Source: Cytobacillus firmus DS1 (GTDB lineage Bacteria; Bacillota; Bacilli; Bacillales; Cytobacillaceae). Taken from it: 64,000 nt of DNA. Positions 19,662-27,598 of the stretch are shown in pieces. The position numbers and the translations under genes are program-made. The notes below the pieces were generated by a model. It was not told the origin of the DNA, ran no database searches, and saw only the letters and a list, made by a program, of their open reading frames with translations. Each line of letters starts with the position of its first letter. Position 1 is the first letter of the stretch. The stretch lies in contig NZ_APVL01000004.1 in NCBI RefSeq assembly GCF_000565285.1, positions 62,001-126,000 of the forward strand, given 5' to 3'.

Positions 19662-19745
19662 TTGAATAACTAATGACACAAGGGGGAAAATATCCCCCTG
19701 ACGTGTTTTACTAGAACGATTGAAATAATAGGAGGGTGAATTCCA

Positions 19746-21092
19746 TTGGCATTCCAATTTAGATTGCCTGATATCGGTGAAGGTATCCATGAAGGTGAAA
19801 TCGTCAAATGGTTTGTAAAGCCAGGTGATGAAGTACAAGAAGATGACGTGCTTTGTGAGGTTCAAAATGATAAAGCGGTTGTAGAGATTCCTTCGCCAGT
19901 TAAAGGTAAAGTTGAAGAAATCCTTGTAGAAGAAGGTACAGTCGCAACTGTAGGTCAAGTTTTGATTACTTTTGATGCTCCAGGATATGAAGATCTTAAA
20001 TTCAAGGGAGACCATGAAGAAGAGGCTCCTAAAGAAGAAAAAACAGAAGCACAGGTACAGGCCACTGCTGAAGCTGGACAGGATGTAAAGAAAGAGGAAG
20101 CTCCTGCACAGGAGACACCAAAAGAAGGCGTGGTTATTTCTGATACGGATGTGGATCCTAACCGCCGCATTATTGCAATGCCGTCAGTCAGAAAGTATGC
20201 TCGAGATAAAGGCGTAGATATTCGCCAGGTAGCTGGAAGCGGCAAAAATGGACGCATCCAGAAAGATGACATTGATGCATTCTTAAATGGCGGTGCTCAA
20301 GCTAAGGAAGCGCCCGCTCAGGAAGCTTCACCACAAGCTGAAGCAAAAGAAACTGCACCGGCAGCTGCACAGGCGGTCCCTGCTGGGCAATATCCGGAAA
20401 CTCGCGAGAAAATGAGCGGAATCCGTAAGGCTATTGCAAAAGCTATGGTAAACTCTAAGCATACAGCTCCACACGTTACATTAATGGATGAAATTGATGT
20501 TACGAAACTTGTTGCACACCGCAAGAAGTTTAAAGAAGTTGCAGCAAATAAAGGAATTAAGCTTACATTCCTTCCATATGTGGTAAAAGCATTAACAAGT
20601 GCATTGCGTGAATTCCCGGCACTAAATACTTCAATCGATGATGCAGCAGGTGAAATCATCCAGAAGCATTACTATAACATCGGTATTGCGGCAGACACTG
20701 AAAAAGGTCTTCTCGTGCCAGTTGTTAAGGATGCAGACCGCAAATCTACATTCGCCATTTCAAATGAAATCAATGAATTGGCTGGTAAAGCACGAGACGG
20801 TAAGCTTGCTCCTGACGAAATGAAGGGTGCTTCTTGCACAATAACAAATATCGGTTCTGCAGGCGGACAGTGGTTCACTCCTGTTATCAATCACCCTGAA
20901 GTTGCCATTCTTGGAATTGGACGCATTGCTGAAAAGCCGGTAGTGAAAGATGGAGAAATTGTTGCTGCTCCAGTATTGGCATTATCACTAAGCTTTGACC
21001 ACAGAATTATTGATGGAGCAACTGCACAAAATGCATTGAATCACATCAAGCGTTTACTGAACGATCCAGAACTATTGTTAATGGAGGCGTAA
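19746..21092 (+). CDS. pdhC: pyruvate dehydrogenase E2, dihydrolipoamide acetyltransferase
   Basis: A 448-residue E2 core subunit. The lipoyl domain spans residues 1-80 with the lipoylated lysine K43 in NDKAVVEIP. An Ala/Pro/Glu-rich linker follows, then the E1/E3-binding domain ([20 protein letters not shown]), a second linker, and the acetyltransferase domain with the catalytic [10 protein letters not shown]. It transfers acetyl groups to CoA and forms the complex scaffold. TTG 19746 follows AGGAGGG. It lies 84 bp after pdhB and 6 bp before pdhD. Confidence 0.97.
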   Translation: MAFQFRLPDIGEGIHEGEIVKWFVKPGDEVQEDDVLCEVQNDKAVVEIPSPVKGKVEEILVEEGTVATVGQVLITFDAPGYEDLKFKGDHEEEAPKEEKTEAQVQATAEAGQDVKKEEAPAQETPKEGVVISDTDVDPNRRIIAMPSVRKYARDKGVDIRQVAGSGKNGRIQKDDIDAFLNGGAQAKEAPAQEASPQAEAKETAPAAAQAVPAGQYPETREKMSGIRKAIAKAMVNSKHTAPHVTLMDEIDVTKLVAHRKKFKEVAANKGIKLTFLPYVVKALTSALREFPALNTSIDDAAGEIIQKHYYNIGIAADTEKGLLVPVVKDADRKSTFAISNEINELAGKARDGKLAPDEMKGASCTITNIGSAGGQWFTPVINHPEVAILGIGRIAEKPVVKDGEIVAAPVLALSLSFDHRIIDGATAQNALNHIKRLLNDPELLLMEA

Positions 21093-21098
21093 TAACAA

Positions 21099-22508
21099 AT
21101 GGTAGTAGGAGATTTTCCAATCGAAACAGATACTATAGTCATCGGTGCGGGTCCAGGGGGATATGTTGCAGCAATTCGTGCAGCACAGCTTGGACAAAAA
21201 GTTACAATTGTAGAAAAAGCTAATATGGGCGGAGTTTGCTTAAACGTTGGATGTATTCCTTCAAAGGCTTTAATCGCAGCAGGCCACCGCTACGAAAATG
21301 CTAAGCATTCAGAAGTAATGGGAATTACAGCTGAAAACGTAAAAGTGGACTTTACAAAAGTACAGGAATTCAAATCCGGTGTAGTCAAGAAGCTTACAGG
21401 CGGAGTTGAAGGTCTATTAAAGGGAAATAAAGTTGACATCGTACGCGGTGAGGCTTATTTTGTTGATGGTAATACCCTTCGTGTAATGGATGAAAATTCA
21501 GCACAAACTTACACGTTCAAAAATGCAATTATTGCAACAGGATCCCGTCCAATTGAATTGCCAACTTTTAAATTCTCTAAACGTGTTCTTGATTCTACAG
21601 GCGCCCTTGCTCTTCAGGAAATTCCTGAGAAAATCGTTGTAATCGGCGGCGGTGTTATCGGAATCGAACTTGGAGGAGCATATGCGAACTTTGGTTCACA
21701 AGTAACGATCCTTGAGGGCGCAGATGATATTTTAATCGGCTTTGAGAAGCAAATGTCATCTCTTGTTAAACGCAACCTGAAGAAAAAAGGTGTAGAATTC
21801 ATCACGAAGGCACTTGCTAAGGGTGTTGAAGAGAATGAAAATGGTGTTACCGTTAAGTTTGAAGAAAAGGGTGAAGAAAAGTCTCTTGATGCAGATTATG
21901 TATTTGTAATGGTCGGAAGACGTCCAAATACAGATGAACTTGGCTTAGAGCAAGCCGGTGTTAAGATGACTGAACGCGGTGTTATTGAAATTGATAAACA
22001 ATGCCGTACGAGTGTGAGCAACATTTATGCGATCGGTGATATTGTTGCAGGTCCTCAATTAGCCCACAAAGCTTCTTACGAAGGCAAGATTGCTGCTGAA
22101 GCAATTGCAGGCCATAACGCAGAAATTGATTACTTGGCAATCCCTGCGGTTGTATTCTCTGAGCCTGAATTAGCTTCTGTCGGCTATACCGAGCAGCAGG
22201 CTAAAGAAGAAGGAATCGAAGTAACAGCGGCGAAGTTCCCATTTGCAGCCAATGGCCGTGCTCTTGCACTTGATTCCACTGATGGATTCTTAAAACTTGT
22301 GACACGTAAAGAGGATGGACTTGTAATTGGAGCGCAGATCGCCGGTGCAAGTGCATCTGATATGATTGCAGAGCTTGGATTGGCTATAGAAGCAGGCATG
22401 ACTGCAGAAGATCTTGCGATGACTATTCACGCACATCCTACATTGGGTGAAATCACAATGGAAGCAGCAGAAGTTGCTATTGGAAGCCCAATTCACATTG
22501 TAAAATAA
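21099..22508 (+). CDS. pdhD: dihydrolipoyl dehydrogenase (E3)
   Basis: A 469-residue FAD/NAD oxidoreductase. FAD-binding GAGPGGY is near residue 16, the redox-active disulfide C47-C52 lies in [16 protein letters not shown]-binding [10 protein letters not shown] is central, and the C-terminal HAHPTLGE carries the catalytic His. It reoxidises dihydrolipoamide for PDH and usually also for 2-oxoglutarate dehydrogenase. ATG 21099 lies 6 bp after pdhC, with the GGAGG located in the end of pdhC. A strong terminator closes the operon. Confidence 0.97.
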   Translation: MVVGDFPIETDTIVIGAGPGGYVAAIRAAQLGQKVTIVEKANMGGVCLNVGCIPSKALIAAGHRYENAKHSEVMGITAENVKVDFTKVQEFKSGVVKKLTGGVEGLLKGNKVDIVRGEAYFVDGNTLRVMDENSAQTYTFKNAIIATGSRPIELPTFKFSKRVLDSTGALALQEIPEKIVVIGGGVIGIELGGAYANFGSQVTILEGADDILIGFEKQMSSLVKRNLKKKGVEFITKALAKGVEENENGVTVKFEEKGEEKSLDADYVFVMVGRRPNTDELGLEQAGVKMTERGVIEIDKQCRTSVSNIYAIGDIVAGPQLAHKASYEGKIAAEAIAGHNAEIDYLAIPAVVFSEPELASVGYTEQQAKEEGIEVTAAKFPFAANGRALALDSTDGFLKLVTRKEDGLVIGAQIAGASASDMIAELGLAIEAGMTAEDLAMTIHAHPTLGEITMEAAEVAIGSPIHIVK

Positions 22509-22511
22509 CAC

Positions 22512-22549
22512 AAAAAAATCCTTCCCTGCCAGGGAAGGATTTTTTTTTT
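22512..22549 (+). terminator. terminator of the pdh operon
   Basis: AAAATCCTTCCCT GCC AGGGAAGGATTTT plus a run of ten T, immediately after pdhD; A-rich on the left, so it may also serve the convergent slp gene. Confidence 0.93.
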
Positions 22550-22554
22550 GATGA

Positions 22555-22941
22555 TTACGGATTTTCGTTTTCTTCATCCATTGCTTTGGCGAGCGGATAA
22601 ACTATTTTATCTTTAGATACAGTGCCTTTTATTTCTACTAAAACTTTGTCCTGATATACCAGCAGGATGGCAGGGCAGTTTTCTATCTTATAATTGCTTA
22701 AGTGACTTGCTTCTGCTGCTGTTATCACTTTCATATCTTTAATCAGTTCAGGATAGCTTGTCTTTAATTCGATGATGGCATCATAATAGGATATTTCCTG
22801 TTCATATTGTTTATGATCAGTAAAAAAAATAAGCTGCTTAACACTGTCATCTATCTTCAGCTCATTTTTTACTTCCTTATGATTGCATGAAGAGGTCACA
22901 AGCAAGAGTGCAGTAATCAATAACAATGGCAGACCTTTCAT
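22555..22941 (-). CDS. slp: small lipoprotein, Slp-like
   Basis: A 128-residue secreted protein with a short signal peptide ending TSSC, a slightly atypical lipobox. The mature part contains YYDAIIELKTSYPELIKDMKV and CPAILLVYQDKVLVEIKG, with a thioredoxin-like strand pattern. It resembles B. subtilis Slp (small peptidoglycan-associated lipoprotein), which also neighbours pdhD. Here it is on the opposite strand and convergent with pdhD. The Slp assignment rests on position, size and remembered similarity; function is unknown. Confidence 0.6.
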   Translation of the reverse strand: MKGLPLLLITALLLVTSSCNHKEVKNELKIDDSVKQLIFFTDHKQYEQEISYYDAIIELKTSYPELIKDMKVITAAEASHLSNYKIENCPAILLVYQDKVLVEIKGTVSKDKIVYPLAKAMDEENENP

Positions 22942-23173
22942 CCTTTTGCCCTCACTTTATAAAAAATTCCACCTTATTACTTAATTGACCTAAAACAGGA
23001 TAGAAGTCTCGAGAATTTTCCATCCTTCTGACAGAAGGTGAGCAATTCATAATAATCTCCTAATAATTATGAGTATTTTATCATATAGCAAATGGAAATA
23101 TTAGCTTGTCATTCAAATGATACAGAAATGAAAAATAAGAATATCCTTTTCAACATATATTACAAACACAAGT

Positions 23174-23199
23174 GTTTCTTTTATTTAAAAAACGGGTAA
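23174..23199 (+). promoter_or_regulatory. sigma-B-like promoter candidate
   Basis: GTTTCT (23174-23179), a 14-bp spacer, and GGGTAA (23194-23199) fit the Bacillus sigma-B pattern GTTTAA-N12-15-GGGTAT. It lies 27 bp before the start of the next gene. Confidence 0.4.
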
Positions 23200-23226
23200 G
23201 GATTAAAAAATTTGGTGGTGGAGTGT

Positions 23227-23472
23227 ATGAAGATTTATACAGCTCTTTTGCTGCAGATGTTAATCTGGAGCGGATATACTTTAATTGAGTGGCTGTCAAA
23301 GTATGATCTGCTCATATATAAAGTTATTATGTTTTTTGTTTTTTTCTATTTGGCAATAAATATTGGAAATTGGGTTATTAAATCAGCAAAAAAAACGATT
23401 ATGGTTACTATCATGAGCCTAAGCTTATATGCTTCTTTCCATTTGGCGATGTCCTGCATTACACATTGGTAA
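23227..23472 (+). CDS. small integral membrane protein (81 aa)
   Basis: An 81-residue protein with about three hydrophobic segments (near residues 3-20, 30-45 and 57-75) and few charges. No family is recognised. ATG 23227 follows GGTGG and GGAG; the upstream GTG (23212) would overlap the RBS. It is a monocistronic gene with a sigma-B-like promoter and a strong terminator, placed between the slp-like gene and the BCCT transporter. A stress-related role is only an inference from the promoter. Confidence 0.65.
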   Translation: MKIYTALLLQMLIWSGYTLIEWLSKYDLLIYKVIMFFVFFYLAINIGNWVIKSAKKTIMVTIMSLSLYASFHLAMSCITHW

Positions 23473-23492
23473 TTGGCAAAATGACAAGAATT

Positions 23493-23530
23493 AAAAAATC
23501 GGCACCCATTTACAGGTGCCGGTTTTTTTA
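23493..23530. terminator. bidirectional terminator
   Basis: AAAAAATCGGCACC CATTTACA GGTGCCGGTTTTTT, between the small membrane gene and the convergent BCCT gene. Confidence 0.9.
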
Positions 23531-23536
23531 GACTTT

Positions 23537-25051
23537 TTATCTGTTTTTTTTCGGTATGGTTTCTTCTTTAAACGATTTAGCCAGCGATAGAACGATTAAA
23601 AGCATAATTACAGTAAAGGGAAGCGCTGCTATAATAGAAGCTCTTTGGAGTGCTTCCAGCCCTCCCGTCCATAACAGGATGGCTGCAGAAGCAGATTGGA
23701 TAATGCCCCAGACAAATTTCACTTTGCCTGGAGGGTTCAAGTTTCCGTTCGTCGTCTGCATCCCAAGAACAAAGGTAGCTGAATCTGCAGAAGTTATAAA
23801 AAATGTGCTGATCAAGAATATAGCCAATAAGCTTAGAACAGTGCTGAAAGGGAAGTTATCAAACACAGTGAACAGTGCAACTTCCATTCCCTGCTGGTCA
23901 ATTGTTTCCATTATAGGCTTAGCCTCAAAGAATTCAAGGTATATGCCTGTTCCTCCAAAAACTGAGAACCAAAGCGCTCCAAAAAGGGTAGGAACAGCAA
24001 GCACGCCAATGACGAATTCTCTTATTGTCCTTCCGCGGGATATTCTGGCTATGAATGTACCGACAAATGGAGCCCATGCAATCCACCATGCCCAATAAAA
24101 AATTGTCCAATCCTGAAACCATGTCAATTCCTGATCAAAAGGACTAAGCCTGAAGCTCATGGAAGGAAGGTTTTGAAGATAAGAGCCAATCGTCGTTGTA
24201 AACAGGTCCATAATAAAATTTGAAGGCCCAACAAACAGCAGAAATAGCAATAATGAGATAGCTAAAATAATATTTAAATTACTTAAGTATTTAATTCCTT
24301 TGTTTAAACCGGTTTGCGCTGAAATCATGAACAAGATCGTCACGACCGCAATAATAATTAATTGAGTGGTGGAATTATTGCCGATACCGTCAAATGTTTC
24401 AGAAAGTCCGCCGGATATTTGAATGGCTCCCAGCCCTAATGATGTGGCAACACCAAAAACTGTAGCAAAGACGGCTATAAAATCAATTAATACTCCAAGT
24501 GGACCATCCACTTTGCTTCCTAAAATTGGCCTCAATATGGAGCTGATAACTCCCGGTGCACCTTTTCTGAACTGAAAATAAGCGAGTGCAAGCCCAATGA
24601 CTGTATAAATAGCCCATGGATGAAGTCCCCAGTGGAAGAAGGAGTACCTCATGGCAGCTCTTGCTGCTTCTGGTGTCTGCCCGTCAAGAAAAGGTGGCGC
24701 ATAGTAGTGATACATTGGTTCCGCAACTCCCCAAAAAACCAGGCCAATACCCATCCCTGCACTGAAAAGCATGGCAAACCAGCTTAAGTAGCTATATTCT
24801 GGCCGGTCTGCATCCTTTCCCAGTCGAATATTTCCGTACTTGCTGAATGCTAATAGGATTGAAAAAATTAAAAAGATAGAAGCTGATAAAAGGTAAAACC
24901 AGCCGAACTTTTCCAATATCAATCCCTGAACAGATGCTGTAACAGAATCAAGGTTGCCTTTTGGCAGTATGGTCTTAGGTACAAGTCCCCATAAAATAAA
25001 TATTGCTGTGAATATGACTGAAACCGTAAAGACGGGTGTCAGTTTCTTCAT
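23537..25051 (-). CDS. BCCT-family betaine/choline transporter (OpuD-like)
   Basis: A 504-residue, 12-helix transporter of the betaine-choline-carnitine family, taking up glycine betaine or related osmolytes with sodium. The family signature around helix 8 is present (WTIFYWAWWIAWAPFVGTFI) along with the substrate-region GMGIGLVFWGVAEP. The size is typical of OpuD (512 residues). I chose ATG 25051, preceded by GGAGGG; the TTG one codon upstream is less likely. The window has no betaine synthesis genes. The exact substrate cannot be read from the sequence. Confidence 0.9.
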   Translation of the reverse strand: MKKLTPVFTVSVIFTAIFILWGLVPKTILPKGNLDSVTASVQGLILEKFGWFYLLSASIFLIFSILLAFSKYGNIRLGKDADRPEYSYLSWFAMLFSAGMGIGLVFWGVAEPMYHYYAPPFLDGQTPEAARAAMRYSFFHWGLHPWAIYTVIGLALAYFQFRKGAPGVISSILRPILGSKVDGPLGVLIDFIAVFATVFGVATSLGLGAIQISGGLSETFDGIGNNSTTQLIIIAVVTILFMISAQTGLNKGIKYLSNLNIILAISLLLFLLFVGPSNFIMDLFTTTIGSYLQNLPSMSFRLSPFDQELTWFQDWTIFYWAWWIAWAPFVGTFIARISRGRTIREFVIGVLAVPTLFGALWFSVFGGTGIYLEFFEAKPIMETIDQQGMEVALFTVFDNFPFSTVLSLLAIFLISTFFITSADSATFVLGMQTTNGNLNPPGKVKFVWGIIQSASAAILLWTGGLEALQRASIIAALPFTVIMLLIVLSLAKSFKEETIPKKNR

Positions 25052-25415
25052 CAAATCCCTCCAGTCTTAATAAGATAAACCTTAATTTAAATAATTCTGT
25101 TAAACTTCCAATCCTAAAAATGCAGGCATTTAATTATCCCGCTTTCCTGACAGTTTTTGCTTGATTTTTTAAGCAATTGGAGCTCAGCAGGGGAGAGCAG
25201 CTTCCCGAACAAGTTCTATTAAGTAAAATCGAAAGGATGCAGAGATACAGCTAATTTCTAAATTTTACTTTAAAATGTTCAAAACGAACCTGATTCGGGT
25301 AAAATCAGTAGGTAATGGTAAGGTTTCTAAAGGGGAACTGCTTTTTAAAATGGCCATGTTACATACTAACACTTATAAAAGTGAGTTTAAAGAAATATGC
25401 ACTAAGGAGGTCACA
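25052..25415 (+). promoter_or_regulatory. intergenic region with sigma-B-like promoter for the deacetylase gene
   Basis: This 364-bp stretch between divergent genes holds GTTCAA (25277-25282), a 14-bp spacer and GGGTAA (25297-25302), a one-mismatch sigma-B-type promoter. It would give a leader of about 105 nt before the deacetylase gene. No gene was seen in the stretch. Confidence 0.4.
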
Positions 25416-26264
25416 ATGAGAATAGCTGGGCTTTATATTTGTGTTTTTTTCGTAATTATCCTGACTGCATGTACGGATTTTTCTGCTGTTGAAGGTAAGC
25501 CGTCAGAAATGAAAAAAGAAGAAGAAAATAAATTTGCTGATCGTTCTAATGTTCAAGAATCCAAATCGGAAAAAAAACAGGCCGATGCTGCTGAAAAGCC
25601 AAAAGAAAAAGCGGTTTCCTTGTCAGAACCGCAATACAGGATAAATGCAAATAATTGGACAATAGAACCAATAAATCAGGCCAGTTCAAAAGTTGTATTA
25701 CTGACCATTGACGATGCTCCTGATAAAAACGCATTGGAAATGGCCAGGATTTTAAAAAAACTTTCATCACCTGCAATCTTTTTTGTTAACGGGCATTTTA
25801 TAGATACCCCGGAAGAAGCTAAAGTTTTGAAGGAAATTTATGAACTGGGCTTTGCTATTGGCAATCACACCTATGGCCACCCTAACCTGGAAAACTTATC
25901 TGAAGAACAGCAATATAAAGAGATTGTTAGTCTAAATGATCGAGTTGAGGAAATTATTGGAGAGAGGCCAAAATTTTTTCGGGCACCATTCGGGTCTATT
26001 ACAGATTACAGCAGGAAAATTGCTGAAGAAGAAAACATGGTGCTCATGAATTGGACATACGGGTATGACTGGGAGAAGGAATATCAATCAAAAGAAGCTT
26101 TAGCAGATATAATGGTTAATTCACCTTATTTAGTGAAGGGTGCAAATTTATTAATGCATGATAGGGAATGGACAAAAGAAGCCTTAGAGGATATTGTGAA
26201 GGGGCTTAAGAATAAAGGATTTACGCCAGTCGATCCAGCTCTGATCAGCACGGAAAAAGAATGA
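25416..26264 (+). CDS. polysaccharide deacetylase lipoprotein (NodB domain)
   Basis: A 282-residue lipoprotein. The signal peptide ends with lipobox LTAC near residue 20 and is followed by a long charged Lys/Glu linker to about residue 75. A NodB deacetylase domain follows. Motif 1 is TIDDAPD, an Ala where TFDDG has Gly but with both Asp kept; motif 2 is HTYGHP (His metal ligands); motif 3 is RAPFG; a late LMHD motif is also present. It probably removes acetyl groups from peptidoglycan or a surface glycan outside the membrane. ATG 25416 follows AAGGAGG; a longer frame from 25275 lacks an RBS. It is absent at this position in B. subtilis. Confidence 0.85.
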   Translation: MRIAGLYICVFFVIILTACTDFSAVEGKPSEMKKEEENKFADRSNVQESKSEKKQADAAEKPKEKAVSLSEPQYRINANNWTIEPINQASSKVVLLTIDDAPDKNALEMARILKKLSSPAIFFVNGHFIDTPEEAKVLKEIYELGFAIGNHTYGHPNLENLSEEQQYKEIVSLNDRVEEIIGERPKFFRAPFGSITDYSRKIAEEENMVLMNWTYGYDWEKEYQSKEALADIMVNSPYLVKGANLLMHDREWTKEALEDIVKGLKNKGFTPVDPALISTEKE

Positions 26265-26292
26265 GAACAGCCGCTGCTGTTCTCATTCTTTA
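26257..26292. terminator. terminator after deacetylase gene
   Basis: AGAATGAGAACAGC ... GCTGTTCTCATTCT stem overlapping the stop codon, then TTT; may also serve the convergent DUF1885 gene. Confidence 0.85.
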
Positions 26293-26301
26293 AGAATTCA
26301 A

Positions 26302-26736
26302 TTATTTTCTTTTATAAAAATACATGACTCTTCCATTGAAAAGATGCAATTCACCTTGAAGTTTTTTAGCGAGGAATTTGCAAAATTCATTTGCCTTGCC
26401 TTTATCTCCGAATGTTGCACCTTCCGGCAATGTAACTTGTATGTATGACTGCTCACGTACAGAACCATCTTCATCCTTTACTTTTTCTTTGTCAATGCCA
26501 AGCAATATGGCGTTATATCGGTCATGTTGAGAATGCAGGTAAAACCAGGTTCCTTCTGCTTCAGGCTTCTCTTTAATTTCATAAGGAAAAGCGGCATCAT
26601 TATAGTCCCATTTAATTTGGGTGCCTGTTTTCCCGGTAATATCCCTATAATATAAAAAAAGTTCTTTAAGCTCTTCAGTTGAAATATTTTCCTTAGCTGA
26701 TGAAGGAACCAGCTTGATAAAAGAATTAGCTGCCAA
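26302..26736 (-). CDS. DUF1885 family protein
   Basis: A 144-residue soluble protein of the Bacillus DUF1885 type (MAANSFIKLVPSSAKENIST, FYLHSQHDRYNAILLGI). Function is unknown; the fold is proposed to be FKBP-like, but nothing in the sequence shows activity. I chose TTG 26736, 7 nt downstream of GGGGGG; an upstream ATG (26796) would add a hydrophobic lead that is not typical of the family. It stands alone, convergent with the deacetylase gene and divergent from the DUF3055 gene. Confidence 0.75.
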   Translation of the reverse strand: MAANSFIKLVPSSAKENISTEELKELFLYYRDITGKTGTQIKWDYNDAAFPYEIKEKPEAEGTWFYLHSQHDRYNAILLGIDKEKVKDEDGSVREQSYIQVTLPEGATFGDKGKANEFCKFLAKKLQGELHLFNGRVMYFYKRK

Positions 26737-26911
26737 CTTCTTTCCCCCCATTATCCCAATAATTATGGTAATGAACATCCACTTCCATTCTAGCATTAGA
26801 TAAAATCTTATGACAACTTAAAATAATAAGATAAAATTATATTACTTGTCAAAGCGCCTAGAATAAATTATAATAATATTCTAAATATTATTATAAATAA
26901 GGAGGAATCTT

Positions 26912-27211
26912 ATGGACTTTTTTGAGAAGCTCTATGATGAGCATGAAAACGTGAATGTCCGTTTTGTTGGCTTTACAACGGAGTCAACACGTTATGATTT
27001 TGGAATCGTATATACAAACCTCTTCTTTTCCAAGCCTCTGGTTATTTGTATGCAGACAGGCCGCTCAACTCTCCTCGACCCTAAAGATCTCGAAGACATA
27101 GAATACTTGCAAAAGGCATTCAAACTTGATTTATATGAACAGGCTGCAGATTTAAGCGAATTTTTCTTAGAAGCAATCCCAGGTGCCCGTTTTGAAGAAC
27201 AATACGACTAA
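26912..27211 (+). CDS. DUF3055 family protein
   Basis: A 99-residue acidic cytoplasmic protein (FVGFTTESTRYDFGIVYTNLFFSKPLV). It resembles the DUF3055/SAV0927 family of Firmicutes, for which no function is established. ATG 26912 follows TAAGGAGG at good spacing, preceded by AT-rich DNA with several -10-like sequences. It has its own terminator and sits directly upstream of the SR1 promoter. Confidence 0.75.
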   Translation: MDFFEKLYDEHENVNVRFVGFTTESTRYDFGIVYTNLFFSKPLVICMQTGRSTLLDPKDLEDIEYLQKAFKLDLYEQAADLSEFFLEAIPGARFEEQYD

Positions 27212-27215
27212 AATA

Positions 27216-27252
27216 ATAAATAAACAGGCCATAATTGGTCTGTTTATTTTAT
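27216..27252 (+). terminator. terminator after DUF3055 gene
   Basis: AATAAACAG ... CTGTTTATT stem followed by TTATATT; separates this gene from SR1. Confidence 0.8.
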
Positions 27253-27319
27253 ATTATGACATACTATTAATGAAGAGTTTCAATGATTAAGAAGGTAATA
27301 GCCAATAAAGACCAATAAT

Positions 27320-27330
27320 TATGTTATACA
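27320..27330 (+). promoter_or_regulatory. CcpN operator
   Basis: TATGTTATACA matches the CcpN consensus TRTGHYATAYW at every position and lies 7 bp upstream of the SR1 -35 box. In B. subtilis CcpN represses SR1, gapB and pckA on glycolytic carbon sources. Confidence 0.8.
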
Positions 27331-27337
27331 ATTAGGC

Positions 27338-27366
27338 TTGATAAATTAATAATGATATATTATTAT
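27338..27366 (+). promoter_or_regulatory. SR1 sigma-A promoter
   Basis: TTGATA (27338-27343), a 17-bp spacer, and TATTAT (27361-27366); the predicted start is near 27373. Confidence 0.8.
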
Positions 27367-27376
27367 AGATGTAAAG

Positions 27377-27391
27377 ATAAAGCGCTTTCAA
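27377..27391 (+). promoter_or_regulatory. cre box (CcpA site)
   Basis: ATAAAGCGCTTTCAA contains the palindromic core AAAGCGCTTT and matches 12 of 14 positions of TGAAAGCGCTTTCA. It lies just downstream of the predicted SR1 start, where a roadblock would repress. Confidence 0.7.
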
Positions 27392-27421
27392 ATAAAACTC
27401 ATTGAAAAGGAGAATGAAAAG

Positions 27422-27550
27422 ATGGGTACAATCGTATGCCAAGCTTGCAATTCAACTATTGATCACTTTGAGGATGAAAAAGTAACTGTATTATATTCAA
27501 AAAAATGCAACTGCTGTGACGAAGAAAAAGTAGAGAAGACAAACAAATAG
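27422..27550 (+). CDS. sr1P: GapA-binding peptide SR1P
   Basis: A 42-residue peptide beginning MGTIVCQACNSTIDHFEDEK, which matches the highly conserved SR1P family of Bacillales (B. subtilis SR1P is 39 residues). Four more residues of note are C32, C34 and C35 near the C-terminus (KKCNCCDEE) plus the N-terminal C6-x2-C9 pair, suggesting a small metal site. In B. subtilis SR1P binds GapA, stabilises gapA mRNA and promotes the GapA-RNase J1 interaction. AAAGGAG lies 10 nt before ATG 27422. The gene is too short for many gene finders. Confidence 0.93.
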   Translation: MGTIVCQACNSTIDHFEDEKVTVLYSKKCNCCDEEKVEKTNK

Positions 27551-27561
27551 CCGTTAATCAT

Positions 27562-27596
27562 AAAAAGAGCCTACCCTAATTGGAAGGCTCTTTTGC
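27562..27596. terminator. SR1/speA bidirectional terminator
   Basis: AAAAAGAGCCT ... AAGGCTCTTTT stem with A and T runs on the two sides; it terminates SR1 on plus and lies 3 bp from the speA stop on minus. Confidence 0.9.
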
Positions 27597-27598
27597 AT

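Larger units (their letters stand above)
27373..27596 (+). ncRNA. sr1: dual-function small RNA SR1
   Basis: A transcription unit of about 220 nt with its own promoter, CcpN and cre sites, the SR1P peptide gene and a strong terminator. It sits next to speA exactly as SR1 does in B. subtilis. There SR1 base-pairs with ahrC mRNA (arginine catabolism activator) and also encodes SR1P. The start is predicted from the promoter, the end from the terminator. The pairing region to ahrC could not be tested because ahrC is not in the window. Confidence 0.85.

Noticed and set aside
23556-24098. 180-codon plus-strand frame
   Set aside because: Antisense shadow of the BCCT transporter gene; no RBS and no recognisable protein features.
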